From positions 1 through 64,000 of the forward strand of contig JAIETL010000033.1 of the NCBI GenBank assembly GCA_019745195.1: a stretch of DNA of 64,000 bases, given 5' to 3'. The notes under the pieces are model-generated. The model did not search any database, was not told the origin of the DNA, and saw only the letters and a list, made by a program, of their open reading frames with translations. Below are positions 7,850 through 16,445 of this stretch, piece after piece. Both the position numbers and the translations under genes were made by a program. Numbering within the stretch: position 1 is the stretch's first letter; each line of letters starts with the position of its first letter. Origin of the DNA: Beijerinckiaceae bacterium (lineage in GTDB: Bacteria > Pseudomonadota > Alphaproteobacteria > Rhizobiales > Beijerinckiaceae).

Positions 7850-8692
7850 TTACCCAATGCGGCTGACCCCCTCCATCCGCACGCGCCCGTCCGCGCCCTC
7901 CGTCCACGCCCTGATCGCGCCATCGGGCAGGCGCTTCGCCTTGACCACGAAATCTGGCCCCGCGATCAGCGGAGCGACGCCGCGATAGTCGAGCCGGATC
8001 GGCTCGCCGCCCGAGAGCGTCGCGATGATGTTGAGCAGCAGCGTCGCCTGGATCGGCCCATGCACGACGAGCCCGTCATAGCCTTCCTCGGCCGTGACAT
8101 AGGGCAGGTCGTAGTGGATGCGGTGGCCATTGAAGGTGATCGCCGAATAGCGGAACAGGAAGACAGGGCTGGTCTGCACCTCCCAGACGAGGTCCGCCGG
8201 CTGCGGCGCGGCAGGCTCCGCCGCCTTGGCCGGCGCGCCGGGAACGGCCGCCTCGCGATAGACGATGTTGTGGCGCTCGCGCAGCGCCGTGCCGCGCGCG
8301 GTGACGATCTCATGATCGACGGCGACGAAGCAAAGCGGCCCGGTGCGGCCCTCTTTGAACGTCACATCGCCGATGGTCGAGCGGCGCGTCACCAGATCGC
8401 CGTCGCGCAACGGCGCCACGGTCTCGATCGTGCCGCCGGCCCACATCCGGCGCGGCAGCGGCACCGGCGGCAGAAACTCGCCCTTGGCCGCGTGCCCGTC
8501 GGTCCCGATCGCGCCCATCGGCGCGACCGGCGGCGCAAGGCACCAGTGCAGCGCGAGCGGCGCGTCTCCGGCAGGGCAGGGGGCGAGATGCGGCGTGAAG
8601 GTCGCCGCGAAGCTCGCCATCAGGCGCGGCGTGATCAGGTCGGTGGCCTCCTCGGAGCGGCCAATCCAGGTCTTGAGATGGTCGATGTCCAT
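7850..8692 (-). CDS. FAS1-like/MaoC-family acyl-CoA hydratase (mesaconyl-C4-CoA hydratase-like)
   Basis: 280 aa. The N-terminal half (about 1-145) is the FAS1-like dehydratase domain, with PRRMWAGGTIE and ERHNIVYREA. The C-terminal half (about 165-280) is a second hot-dog domain in which FLFRYSAITFNGHRIHYDL carries the hydratase catalytic Asn/His region and HGPIQATLLL follows. Such proteins hydrate enoyl-CoA thioesters, including mesaconyl-C4-CoA. It lies 84 bp downstream of an acyl-CoA dehydrogenase, with a strong hairpin between them, and a CoA-transferase lies beyond. The cluster suggests degradation of a short branched or dicarboxylic acid through CoA thioesters; the substrate is inferred. 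Confidence 0.8.
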   Translation of the reverse strand: MDIDHLKTWIGRSEEATDLITPRLMASFAATFTPHLAPCPAGDAPLALHWCLAPPVAPMGAIGTDGHAAKGEFLPPVPLPRRMWAGGTIETVAPLRDGDLVTRRSTIGDVTFKEGRTGPLCFVAVDHEIVTARGTALRERHNIVYREAAVPGAPAKAAEPAAPQPADLVWEVQTSPVFLFRYSAITFNGHRIHYDLPYVTAEEGYDGLVVHGPIQATLLLNIIATLSGGEPIRLDYRGVAPLIAGPDFVVKAKRLPDGAIRAWTEGADGRVRMEGVSRIG

Positions 8693-8713
8693 TAGGCTGC
8701 CCGATGTGAGGAA

Positions 8714-8756
8714 GCGCGGGGAACCCCTCTCCCTCCAGGAGAGGGGTTCCCCGCGC
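8714..8756. terminator. Perfect 19-bp stem-loop between acyl-CoA dehydrogenase and hydratase
   Basis: Arms 8714-8732 and 8738-8756 pair perfectly (GCGCGGGGAACCCCTCTCC with its complement) around a 5-base loop. There is no T-run on either side, so it is not a classical intrinsic terminator. Since both flanking genes are on the minus strand, it may lower read-through or protect an mRNA 3' end. The arms share CCCCTCTCC with the C-family repeats. Confidence 0.5.
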
Positions 8757-8776
8757 CAGAAATGCGGAAGTTGAAA

Positions 8777-9934
8777 TCAGTACGACCGCGGCATGCCCAA
8801 GACATGCTCCGCTAGATAAGACAAAATCAGATTCGTCGAGATCGGTGCGACTTGATAAAGCCGCGTCTCGCGGAACTTACGCTCGACATCGTATTCCTCG
8901 GCGAAGCCGAAGCCGCCATGCGTCTGGATGCAGGCATTGGCCGCCTCGAACGAGGCGTCCGCCGCCAACATCTTGGCCATGTTGGCTTCCGCGCCGCAAT
9001 CCTTGCCGGCCTCGTAGAGCCGCGTCGCTTCGCGCACCATCAATTCGGCGGCGCGCATGTTGGCGTAAGACCTCGCGATCGGGAACTGGATGCCCTGGTT
9101 CTGGCCGATCGGCCGGCCGAAGACGTTGCGCTCCTTGGCGTAGGCCGAGGCCTTGTCGATGAACCATTTCGCGTCGCCGACGCATTCGGCCGCGATCAGG
9201 ATACGTTCCGCGTTCATGCCCGAGAGGATGTAGCGGAAACCCTTGCCCTCCTCGCCGACGAGGTTTTCGGCCGGCACCCTCACATTGTCGAAGAACACCT
9301 CGGTCGTGGCGTGGTTCATCATCGTGCGGATCGGCCGGATCGTCAGCCCGGCCTTCAGCGCATCGCGCATGTCGAGGATGAAGACCGACAGGCCCTCGGT
9401 GCGCTTGGCGACCTGATCGCGCGGCGTGGTGCGGGCGAGCAGCAGCATCAGGTCGGACTGGGCGGCGCGGCTCGTCCAGATCTTCTGGCCGTTGACCACG
9501 TAATGGTCGCCCTCGCGCCGTGCGAAGGTGCGCAAGCTGGTGGTGTCGGTGCCGCTGGTCGGCTCGGTCACGCCGAAAGCCTGCAGGCGCAGTTCGCCCG
9601 CGGCGATCTTCGGCAGATATTGCTGCTTCTGCGCCTCCGAGCCGTGCCGCAGCAGCGTGCCCATGATGTACATCTGCGCATGGCAGGCCGCGCCGTTGCA
9701 GCCCTGCCGCTGGATTTCCTCCATGATCACCGTCGCGGCCGAAAGCGAGAGCCCCGCTCCGCCGAATGCCTCCGGGATCAGCGCCGAGAGAAAGCCGCTT
9801 TCGGTGAGCGCCGCGACGAATTCGGCCGGATACGCCATCTCGCGGTCGAGCCTGCGCCAGTATTCGCCGGGGAAATCGGCGCAGAGCTTCGCGACGGCGT
9901 CGCGGATATCGGCATGGTCGTTGGCGTCTGTCAT
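8777..9934 (-). CDS. Acyl-CoA dehydrogenase family protein (IVD-like active site)
   Basis: 385 aa from the ATG at 9934 (MTDANDHADIRD). It shows the full three-domain fold: N-terminal helices, beta-barrel with FGVTEPTSGTDTTSLRTFA and GQKIWTSRA (FAD/substrate), and C-terminal helices with RNVFGRPIGQNQGIQFPIA and QTHGGFGFAEEYDVER. The usual catalytic Glu of short-chain enzymes (IYEGT) is not there; the aligned segment reads VAPIST. E243 in MNAERILIA occupies the position used by isovaleryl-CoA and long-chain dehydrogenases. A role in oxidising a branched or dicarboxylic acyl-CoA is inferred from neighbours. Confidence 0.88.
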   Translation of the reverse strand: MTDANDHADIRDAVAKLCADFPGEYWRRLDREMAYPAEFVAALTESGFLSALIPEAFGGAGLSLSAATVIMEEIQRQGCNGAACHAQMYIMGTLLRHGSEAQKQQYLPKIAAGELRLQAFGVTEPTSGTDTTSLRTFARREGDHYVVNGQKIWTSRAAQSDLMLLLARTTPRDQVAKRTEGLSVFILDMRDALKAGLTIRPIRTMMNHATTEVFFDNVRVPAENLVGEEGKGFRYILSGMNAERILIAAECVGDAKWFIDKASAYAKERNVFGRPIGQNQGIQFPIARSYANMRAAELMVREATRLYEAGKDCGAEANMAKMLAADASFEAANACIQTHGGFGFAEEYDVERKFRETRLYQVAPISTNLILSYLAEHVLGMPRSY

Positions 9935-9970
9935 GGGCTCGCTGTCTACATGTTTGTCGTTAACTGCGCT

Positions 9971-10084
9971 GTCGTCCCGGGCGAAGCGCAGCGAAGACCC
10001 GGGACCCATTCCAGATCGCTATCCGGACGCGTTCCGGAATGGATCCCGGATCGGCGCGGCTTCGCCGCTTGTCCGGGATGACGG
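9971..10084. repeat. Family B palindromic repeat (copy 1)
   Basis: An about 114-bp imperfect palindrome bounded by GTCGTCCCGG and TCCGGGATGAC, with internal CCATTCC and GGAATGG arms and GCGGCTTCGCCGC. It is shared in design with 31371-31477. It overlaps the last 22 codons of the CoA-transferase gene, so its right half is translated there. Confidence 0.75.
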
Positions 10085-11224
10085 GGAGACTGATCGAACG
10101 GCCGTTCCAAACTCCGCCCGCAGCGCTTCGTCGTGCTGACCGAGCGTCGGCACCGGCCGCATCGCGACACGCTTGCCATCGACGATGGCCGGCGGGGCCA
10201 GCACCTCGACGGGCCCATTGGCCGTCGGAACGGGCAGGGCGGTTGCTGCCGGATGCGTGATCAGGTCGCCGACGCTTGAGACCGTGCCATAGGCGATGGC
10301 ATGGCGGTCGAGCGCGGCTGAGACCTCGGCGAACATCCGCGCGCCCAGCATGGCCTGCACCTCTCCATCGAGCAGGGCGCGCTCGCGCACCCTGAGCACA
10401 TTGGAAGCGAAGCGCGGATCGGTCGCGAGGGCCTCGCTGCCCAGCACCTCGCGGGCGAGGATGAGCCATTCCCGCTCGCTCTGGATCGAGATCAGGATGT
10501 TGCCATCGGCCAGCGCGAAGACGCCATAGGGCGCGATCGACGGGTGGGCGAGCCCCAGCCGGGGCGGTTCGATGCCACCGTAACGGCGCGTCAGATAAGG
10601 CACGTTCATCAGCTCGCCGAGCGTATCAAACAAGGAGAGTTGGATCGCTGAGCCCTGTCCGGTCCTCGCCCGCCTCAGCAGCGCCTCCAGGATCGCCGCA
10701 TAGGCCGCCTGGCCGGTGGCGATGTCGGCGATCGAGACGCCGATGCGCGAGGGGCCGGAGTCTTGCGTCCCGGTGATGCCCGACAGCCCCGATTCCGCCT
10801 GCACCAGCAGGTCGTAGGCCTTGCGGGTATAGTGCGGCGTGCCCGGCGCATAGCCGGAGACGTCGCAGGTGATCAGGCGCGGGAAACGTTGCCGCAGCGT
10901 CTCGTGGCCGAGCCCGAGCCGCGCCGTCGCGCCCGGCGCGAGGTTCTGGATGAAGATGTCGGCCTGTCCCAGCATCGCCTCGACCATGGCGAGATCGTCT
11001 TGCTGCTTCAGATCGACCCGGCAGGACTCCTTGCCCCGGTTGAGCCAGACGAAATAGGAGGACTGGCCCCTGGCGTAGTCGTCATAGCCGCGCGCGAAAT
11101 CGCCCTCCGCCCGTTCGAGCTTGATGACGCGCGCCCCGGCGTCGGCGAGCTTGCAGGTCGCGCTCGGCACGGCGACCGCCTGCTCCAGCGCTACGACCAG
11201 AATTCCCTCGAGAGCGTTCGTCAT
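10019..11224 (-). CDS. CaiB/BaiF class III CoA-transferase
   Basis: 401 aa from the ATG at 11224 (MTNALEGILVVALEQ). Family III CoA-transferase features are present: VPSATCKLADAGARVIKLE near the N-terminus, NRGKESCRVDL, and KAYDLLVQAESGLSG, where D138 is the catalytic aspartate that forms the acyl anhydride. These enzymes move CoA from a donor such as succinyl-CoA to a carboxylate. The last 21 residues (PSSRTSGEAAPIRDPFRNASG) are encoded by a family B palindromic repeat and look unlike the family. The original stop was probably lost or displaced by the repeat. Likely works with the dehydrogenase and hydratase downstream. Confidence 0.88.
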   Translation of the reverse strand: MTNALEGILVVALEQAVAVPSATCKLADAGARVIKLERAEGDFARGYDDYARGQSSYFVWLNRGKESCRVDLKQQDDLAMVEAMLGQADIFIQNLAPGATARLGLGHETLRQRFPRLITCDVSGYAPGTPHYTRKAYDLLVQAESGLSGITGTQDSGPSRIGVSIADIATGQAAYAAILEALLRRARTGQGSAIQLSLFDTLGELMNVPYLTRRYGGIEPPRLGLAHPSIAPYGVFALADGNILISIQSEREWLILAREVLGSEALATDPRFASNVLRVRERALLDGEVQAMLGARMFAEVSAALDRHAIAYGTVSSVGDLITHPAATALPVPTANGPVEVLAPPAIVDGKRVAMRPVPTLGQHDEALRAEFGTAVRSVSPSSRTSGEAAPIRDPFRNASG

Positions 11225-11447
11225 TCTGCTGCGCCGGCCCGTCCATCCTCGGATGCGAAAACGGCCAGCCGGGCGCTCCAAGTCAAATAGCGATTTGCGA
11301 TGGGCTCCATAGCGCAAAGCCGCCATGCGCCCTTTCGTGATAGATTCCTGCTATGGCCCGCATCGCATTATCCTACTTGCGATCGCCGGGCGCGCATGCG
11401 CCCTTCGGCTGAACAGCGCCTGCGCCTTGAATCTCCGGAGGAACGAG

Positions 11448-12881
11448 ATGACTCAGCATTTCATCAATGGCCGCCAAACCGCTGGGCGGACTGGCGAAAC
11501 CATGGCCGTGCTCGCGCCCGCCACCGGCGAGGAGTTCACCCGCATCGCCTGCGGCAACGCCGCCGACATCGACGACGCCGTCAAGGCGGCGCGTGCGGCC
11601 TATGAGGGCGCCTGGGGCAAACTGACGGCGGCCGAGCGCGGCCGGCTGATCGCGAGGCTCGGCCTCGCGGTGCTCGACCATTTCGACGAGCTGGCGCTGC
11701 TGGAGGCGCGGGACACCGGCAAGCCGATGGCGCAGGCGAAGGCCGACATCGAGGCCTGCGCCCGTTATTTCGAATTCTATGGCGGCGCGGCCGACAAGGT
11801 CCACGGCCATATCGTGCCGTTCCTGAACGGCTACAGCGTCAATGTCGTGCATGAGCCCTATGGCGTCACCGGCCACATCCTGCCCTGGAACTATCCGGCG
11901 CAGATGTTCGGCCGCTCGCTCGTGCCGGCGCTGGCCATGGGCAACGCCGTCGTGCTGAAGCCAGCCGAGGAGGCCTGCCAGACGGCGCTCAGGCTCGCGG
12001 TGCTGGCGAGCGAGGTCGGCTTTCCCGACGGCGCGATCAACGTGGTCACCGGGCGCGGCCACGAGGCGGGCGCTGCGCTCTCGGCCCATCCCGGCATCGG
12101 CTTCATGTCCTTCACCGGCTCGCCCGAGGTCGGCAAGATGGTGCAGATCGCCTGCGCCGAGAACTATGTCGCCTGCACGCTCGAACTCGGCGGAAAATCG
12201 CCCCAGATCGTCTTCGACGACGCCGATGTCGACGCGGCGGTGCCGATCGTCTGCAAGGCCATCGTCCAGAACACCGGCCAGACCTGCTCGGCCGGCTCGC
12301 GTGTGCTCGTCCAGCAGGGCATCTACGACGAGTTCATGGAGGCGGTCGCCGGCCAGTTCGCCAAGCTGCGCGCCGGCACGCCCGAGATGGACCTTGATTG
12401 CGGCCCGGTCATCAACGCGAAACAGCGCGGCCGGGTGCAGAGCTTCGTCGATCAGGCGCGCGAAGCCGGCATCCCGGTCATCGCCGAAGGTCAGATCGCC
12501 CAAGGCGTGCCCAATGGCGGCTTCTTCGTCACGCCGACGCTGTTTGGCCCTGTCCCGCGCGGCAACCGGCTTGAACAGGAGGAGGTGTTCGGCCCCGTGC
12601 TCGCGGCCTTCCCCTTCAGCGACGAGGAGGACGCGATCCGCACCGCCAATTCGACGGCCTACGGCCTCGTCGCCTCGGTCTGGACGAAGGATGGCGGCCG
12701 CCAGCAGCGCGTCTCCAAGCGGGTCAGGGCAGGGCAGGTCTTCATCAATGGCTACGGCGCGGGCGGCGGCATCGAGCTGCCCTTCGGCGGCACCGGCAAA
12801 TCTGGCCATGGCCGCGAGAAGGGCTTTATCGCGCTCGAGGAGTTCGCCGTGACCAAGACGATCGTGCACAAACACGGGTAG
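11448..12881 (+). CDS. NAD(P)-dependent aldehyde dehydrogenase
   Basis: 477 aa from the ATG at 11448, preceded by GGAGG (11437-11441); the longer upstream frame is not supported. Catalytic residues are visible: N148 in LPWNYP, E246 in LELGGKSP and C280 in NTGQTCSAG. FTGSPEVGK is the cofactor-binding turn. It would oxidise an aldehyde to the acid. It converges with the alcohol dehydrogenase on the opposite strand, and the two may act in series on the same alcohol. Substrate unknown. Confidence 0.9.
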   Translation: MTQHFINGRQTAGRTGETMAVLAPATGEEFTRIACGNAADIDDAVKAARAAYEGAWGKLTAAERGRLIARLGLAVLDHFDELALLEARDTGKPMAQAKADIEACARYFEFYGGAADKVHGHIVPFLNGYSVNVVHEPYGVTGHILPWNYPAQMFGRSLVPALAMGNAVVLKPAEEACQTALRLAVLASEVGFPDGAINVVTGRGHEAGAALSAHPGIGFMSFTGSPEVGKMVQIACAENYVACTLELGGKSPQIVFDDADVDAAVPIVCKAIVQNTGQTCSAGSRVLVQQGIYDEFMEAVAGQFAKLRAGTPEMDLDCGPVINAKQRGRVQSFVDQAREAGIPVIAEGQIAQGVPNGGFFVTPTLFGPVPRGNRLEQEEVFGPVLAAFPFSDEEDAIRTANSTAYGLVASVWTKDGGRQQRVSKRVRAGQVFINGYGAGGGIELPFGGTGKSGHGREKGFIALEEFAVTKTIVHKHG

Positions 12882-12886
12882 ACGCC

Positions 12887-12927
12887 TGTCATTCCGGGTT
12901 CTTCGCTTCGCGAAGCCCCGGAATGAC
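12887..12927. repeat. Inverted repeat between convergent dehydrogenase genes, possible bidirectional terminator
   Basis: TGTCATTCCGGG (12887-12898) pairs with CCCCGGAATGACA (12915-12927), and an inner CTTCGC/GCGAAG stem sits between them. It fills the 51-bp gap between two convergent genes. The ends (TCATTCCGG) resemble a short form of the family B repeat. Lacks a clear T-tract. Confidence 0.6.
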
Positions 12928-12932
12928 AAAGC

Positions 12933-14057
12933 TCACATCACGATCACATGCCTGATCGTGCGGCCTTCGTTCAGCGCGTCGAAGCCCTCGTTGATGCCCT
13001 CCAGCCCGCTGGTCGACGTCAGCAGCCTGTCCACCGGCAGCCTGCCGCGCTGATAGAGGTCGATAAAGCGGGGGATGTCGCGCATCGGGATGCAGGAGCC
13101 CACGTAAGAGCCCTTCAGCGTGCGCTCCTCGCCGACGAGCCGCACCGGCGAGAGCGACAGCGTGTGGGCGGGATTGGCCAGCCCCGCCGTCGTCGTCGTG
13201 CCGCCGCGTCGCGTGATCTGGTAGGCGAGGTCGAGCGCCTTGACCGAGCCCGCCATCTCCAGCCCGTGATCGACGCCGCCTCTGGTCGCGGCGCGGATCG
13301 CCTCGACCACGTCCGGCGCGCCGGCGTTGAAGCAGTCGGTCGCGCCCAGTTCGCGCGCGATGGCGAGCTTCTCATTGGAAAGATCGACCGCGATGACGCG
13401 CGAAGCCCCACAAGCCGCCGCGCCCATCAGCGCGCTGAGGCCCACGCCGCCCAGCCCCACCACCGCCACGCTCTCGCCGGCCCGGACCTTGGCCGTGTTC
13501 ACGGCCGCGCCCACGCCCGTCAGCACGGCGCAGCCGAACAGGGCGGCGATCTCATGGGGAATGTCGGCCTCGATCTTCACCAGCGAACGGCGCGAGATCA
13601 CGGCATGTTCGGCGAAGGCCGAGACGCCGACATGGTGATGCACCGGCCTGCCCCCCCGCGAGAGCCTGCGCCCGCCGCCGATCAGTTCTCCGATGCCGTT
13701 GGCGGCGTTGCCGGGTTCGCACAGGGCAGGGCGGCCTTCGCTGCAGGGCGAGCAATGCCCGCAGGAGGGCACGAAAACCATGATCACGCGGTCACCGGCC
13801 TTCAGGTCGCTGACGCCGGGGCCGGGCTCGACGACCTCGCCCGCCGCCTCATGGCCGAGCACCATCGGCACGGGGCGGGGACGGTTGCCGTCGATCACGG
13901 AGAGATCGGAATGGCAAAGACCGGCAGCGCGGACGCGCACCAGCACCTCGCCGGGGCCGGGCGGGGCAAGCTCGACCTCCTCGATCGACATCGGCCGGCT
14001 TACCGCATAGGGCGCGGAAACGGGGCTGGCGTTCAGCACGGCGGCGCGGATTTTCAC
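12933..14057 (-). CDS. Zinc-dependent alcohol dehydrogenase (class III-like)
   Basis: 374 aa; the start is GTG at 14057 with AGGA upstream. Catalytic zinc ligands are C48, H69 and C176. The structural zinc site is C99, C102, C105 and C113 (CGHCSPC, then C). The NAD-binding motif GLGGVG is at 201-206, followed by an Asp (AVDLSNEK) that favours NAD. The family oxidises primary alcohols or S-(hydroxymethyl) thiols. Convergent with the aldehyde dehydrogenase and divergent in context from the LysR gene, with a palindromic repeat in between. Confidence 0.9.
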   Translation of the reverse strand: MKIRAAVLNASPVSAPYAVSRPMSIEEVELAPPGPGEVLVRVRAAGLCHSDLSVIDGNRPRPVPMVLGHEAAGEVVEPGPGVSDLKAGDRVIMVFVPSCGHCSPCSEGRPALCEPGNAANGIGELIGGGRRLSRGGRPVHHHVGVSAFAEHAVISRRSLVKIEADIPHEIAALFGCAVLTGVGAAVNTAKVRAGESVAVVGLGGVGLSALMGAAACGASRVIAVDLSNEKLAIARELGATDCFNAGAPDVVEAIRAATRGGVDHGLEMAGSVKALDLAYQITRRGGTTTTAGLANPAHTLSLSPVRLVGEERTLKGSYVGSCIPMRDIPRFIDLYQRGRLPVDRLLTSTSGLEGINEGFDALNEGRTIRHVIVM

Positions 14058-14107
14058 GGGGCGTATCCTTGGTAGCGGCGGCGTCGATGTTTAGCTGCGG
14101 CCGCAGC

Positions 14108-14185
14108 CGTCGTTGCGAGCGCAGCGAAGCAATCCAGCGGCTCGCTCTACGTCGCCTGGATTGCTTCGCTTCGCTCGCAATGACG
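14108..14185. repeat. Family A palindromic repeat (copy 1)
   Basis: 78 bp: CGTCGTTGCGAGCGCAGCGA at the left and TTCGCTCGCAATGACG at the right, with inner arms CAATCCAG and CTGGATTG. It has the same architecture as 22982-23070, 35766-35844 and 49473-49551. Lies between the LysR gene and the alcohol dehydrogenase. Confidence 0.85.
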
Positions 14186-14246
14186 AGACGGCCGAGCGCG
14201 TCAAGGTTCGGGCTGCCGCGCCACCCTGTCAAAGGCGAAAACGCGA

Positions 14247-15212
14247 TCAGCCGTATAAGCTGGGCGGCTCGCCATCCTTGCCCAGCGTCGCCGTCCAGGT
14301 CTCGTCGGCGACGAGCCCGCGCAAAATCTCCCAGGAGAGCTGCCCGATGGCGCGGGCGGCCGCCGGCATCGGCCGCTCGGTCGAATAGGCGAGATAGACC
14401 TTGCGGTAGAGCGACGGTCGCTCGATCGGCCAGGTCTGGAAGATGCCGGCCTTTTCCTGCGCGCTCACCGCCATGCGCGGCAGGATAGAATAGCCCAGCC
14501 CGCGCTCCACCAGCCGCTTGATCTGCGTGTAGGATTCGATCTCGATCGCCGGCTGGACCGTGATCTGGACGCCTGCCGCCTCGTCGATCTGGTCGCGCAG
14601 GCCATGGCCGACGCCGGGCAGGATGAGGTCGACCGAGGCCGCATCCGCAAGGCTCACCGCGCAGCCGGGCGGCACAACCACGCCGTTCAGCCCCGGCACG
14701 CCGAACAGGCACAGTTCCTCGGTCAGGACGTGGTGGATGCCAAGACCTTTGGGGTCGGAGGTCGAGTAGATCACCGCAAGATCGACATCGCCGCGCCGCA
14801 GCCAGTCGAGCACGAAGCCGCTCATCGCCTCGGCGATGCGGATGCGGATCGCCGGATAGCGCGCCTTGGCGGCCTCGATCAGCGGCACGCTGAACTGCTC
14901 GCTCACGGTGCCGGGCAGGCCGATGCGGACCTCGCCGCCGGGAGCGGCCATCTCGCCGCGCACCGCGTCGCGCAGTTCGGCGAAGTCCGCCAGTATGGTC
15001 TTGGCCCTTGCCAGCAGCCGCTCGCCTGCCTCCGTCGGTATAACGCCGCGCGTGCCGCGATGCAGCAGCGCGACGCCGAGTTCATCCTCCATATGGCGCA
15101 GATGCTGGCTCAGCGCCGGCTGCGCCACGCGCAGCTTGGTCGCGGCCTTCGAGAACGAGCCCTGCTCGACGATGGCGGCGAAGTAGCGGAGCTGGCGCAG
15201 ATCCATCGCCAT
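14247..15212 (-). CDS. LysR-family transcriptional regulator (Nac/CynR-like)
   Basis: 321 aa; the ATG at 15212 has GAGG 7 bases upstream. The N-terminal winged helix is typical (MAMDLRQLRYFAAIVEQGSF, then AQPALSQHLRHMEDELG). The effector domain follows from about residue 90 (GEVRIGLPGTVSEQFS). It is divergent from the MBL-fold gene at 15434, the usual arrangement for a LysR regulator and its target, so that hydrolase is the first candidate for control. Effector unknown. Confidence 0.88.
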   Translation of the reverse strand: MAMDLRQLRYFAAIVEQGSFSKAATKLRVAQPALSQHLRHMEDELGVALLHRGTRGVIPTEAGERLLARAKTILADFAELRDAVRGEMAAPGGEVRIGLPGTVSEQFSVPLIEAAKARYPAIRIRIAEAMSGFVLDWLRRGDVDLAVIYSTSDPKGLGIHHVLTEELCLFGVPGLNGVVVPPGCAVSLADAASVDLILPGVGHGLRDQIDEAAGVQITVQPAIEIESYTQIKRLVERGLGYSILPRMAVSAQEKAGIFQTWPIERPSLYRKVYLAYSTERPMPAAARAIGQLSWEILRGLVADETWTATLGKDGEPPSLYG

Positions 15213-15433
15213 GGCATGTCCTCATGCGGTCGCATCGGGCGGGCCAACCTTGGTAGCGCCGCCGCGCCGCGATGGCCAGCCTGCGTCAGCTTTCGGTTAT
15301 GCGGGGTAGAGCGAAGGGTTATTGGCCGCGCAACCGGAGCGGGTGCATCCTTGCGCCGATGCGGGCCGATGAGGTCCGCCGAGCATCACGAAGCTGGCGT
15401 CAGACCGGCCGATCGCAACCCGAGGAGGAAGCC

Positions 15434-16441
15434 ATGTCCCGAGCCAACGACACCGAAATCCTGCTGCCGCGCGCCAGCCGCCGCGGTTTCCTCGGCGCAG
15501 CCGCAGCGCTTGCTGCAGGAGCGACGCTGCCTCACGCCGGTCCCGCTCTGGCCAAAGCTCCGCTGGCGAAGAACCAGGCCCCGTATTTCTACCGCTTTGG
15601 CCTCGGCCAGGCTGAGGTCACGGTCGTCTCGGACGGTCCGCTGCCGCTCGGCGATCCGGGCGCGAGCTTCCTCGGCGTGTCGAAGGAGACGGTCGGCAAG
15701 ATGCTGTCGGATTCGTTCCTGCCGACCGACAATGTCGTGCTGGAGCAGAACATCCCGATCGTCAATTTCGGCGACCGGCTGGTGATGTTCGACACCGGCA
15801 TGGGCTTCTCGAAAGCCTTCGGCCCGACCACCGGCCGCCTGCTGAAGAGCATGGAGGAGGCCGGCATCAGGCCCGGCGACATCGACGACATCGTCTGCAG
15901 CCACGCCCATATCGACCATATCGGCGGCATCTGCTCGGCCGACGACAAGGCGCTGTTTCCCAATGCGCGCGTCCATATCAGCCAGGCTGATTTCGATTTC
16001 TGGACGGACGAAGCCAAGCTCGGCGGTCCGCTCAAGGCCTTCGTGGCCCATGCGCGCGCCAATCTCCTGCCTGTGCGCGACAGGATCGTCTTCTTCAAAA
16101 GCGAGGCCGAGGTGCTGCCGGGCGTCACTGCCATCGCCGCGCCGGGGCATACGGCGGGCCACCACATCTTCAACGTCTCGTCGGGCGGAAAATCCTTCGC
16201 CTTCCTCGGCGACCTGACCCACCATGCCGTGCTTCTGACCGAGAATCCGCGCCTCGAATTCGCCTATGACAGCGATCCCAAGCAGGCGGTGCAGTCGCGC
16301 GTGCGGCTCCTGACCTCGCTGGCCGAGAACAAGACGCCGGTGATGTCGTTTCACTTCGCCTGGCCCGGCTTCGGCAACCTCGCCAAGGCGGGCGACGGTT
16401 TCCGCTACTATCCGGCGCCGATGGAGATGCTGCGCGGCTGA
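15434..16441 (+). CDS. Tat-exported MBL-fold metallohydrolase
   Basis: 335 aa from the ATG at 15434, preceded by GAGGAG. The leader SRRGFLGAAAALAAGATL is a twin-arginine signal. The zinc site is intact: H157, H159, D161 and H162 in SHAHIDHIGG, H239 in PGHTAGH, and D260 in LGD. The fold is that of quorum-quenching lactonases and related periplasmic hydrolases; the substrate is not predictable. It is alone on the plus strand between a LysR regulator and the convergent quiC gene (4 bp gap). Confidence 0.88.
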   Translation: MSRANDTEILLPRASRRGFLGAAAALAAGATLPHAGPALAKAPLAKNQAPYFYRFGLGQAEVTVVSDGPLPLGDPGASFLGVSKETVGKMLSDSFLPTDNVVLEQNIPIVNFGDRLVMFDTGMGFSKAFGPTTGRLLKSMEEAGIRPGDIDDIVCSHAHIDHIGGICSADDKALFPNARVHISQADFDFWTDEAKLGGPLKAFVAHARANLLPVRDRIVFFKSEAEVLPGVTAIAAPGHTAGHHIFNVSSGGKSFAFLGDLTHHAVLLTENPRLEFAYDSDPKQAVQSRVRLLTSLAENKTPVMSFHFAWPGFGNLAKAGDGFRYYPAPMEMLRG

Positions 16442-16445
16442 GCGC

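Noticed and set aside
9971-10084. CRISPR or insertion-sequence end at the repeats
   Set aside because: The repeats are isolated palindromes, not regularly spaced, with no spacers and no transposase beside them.
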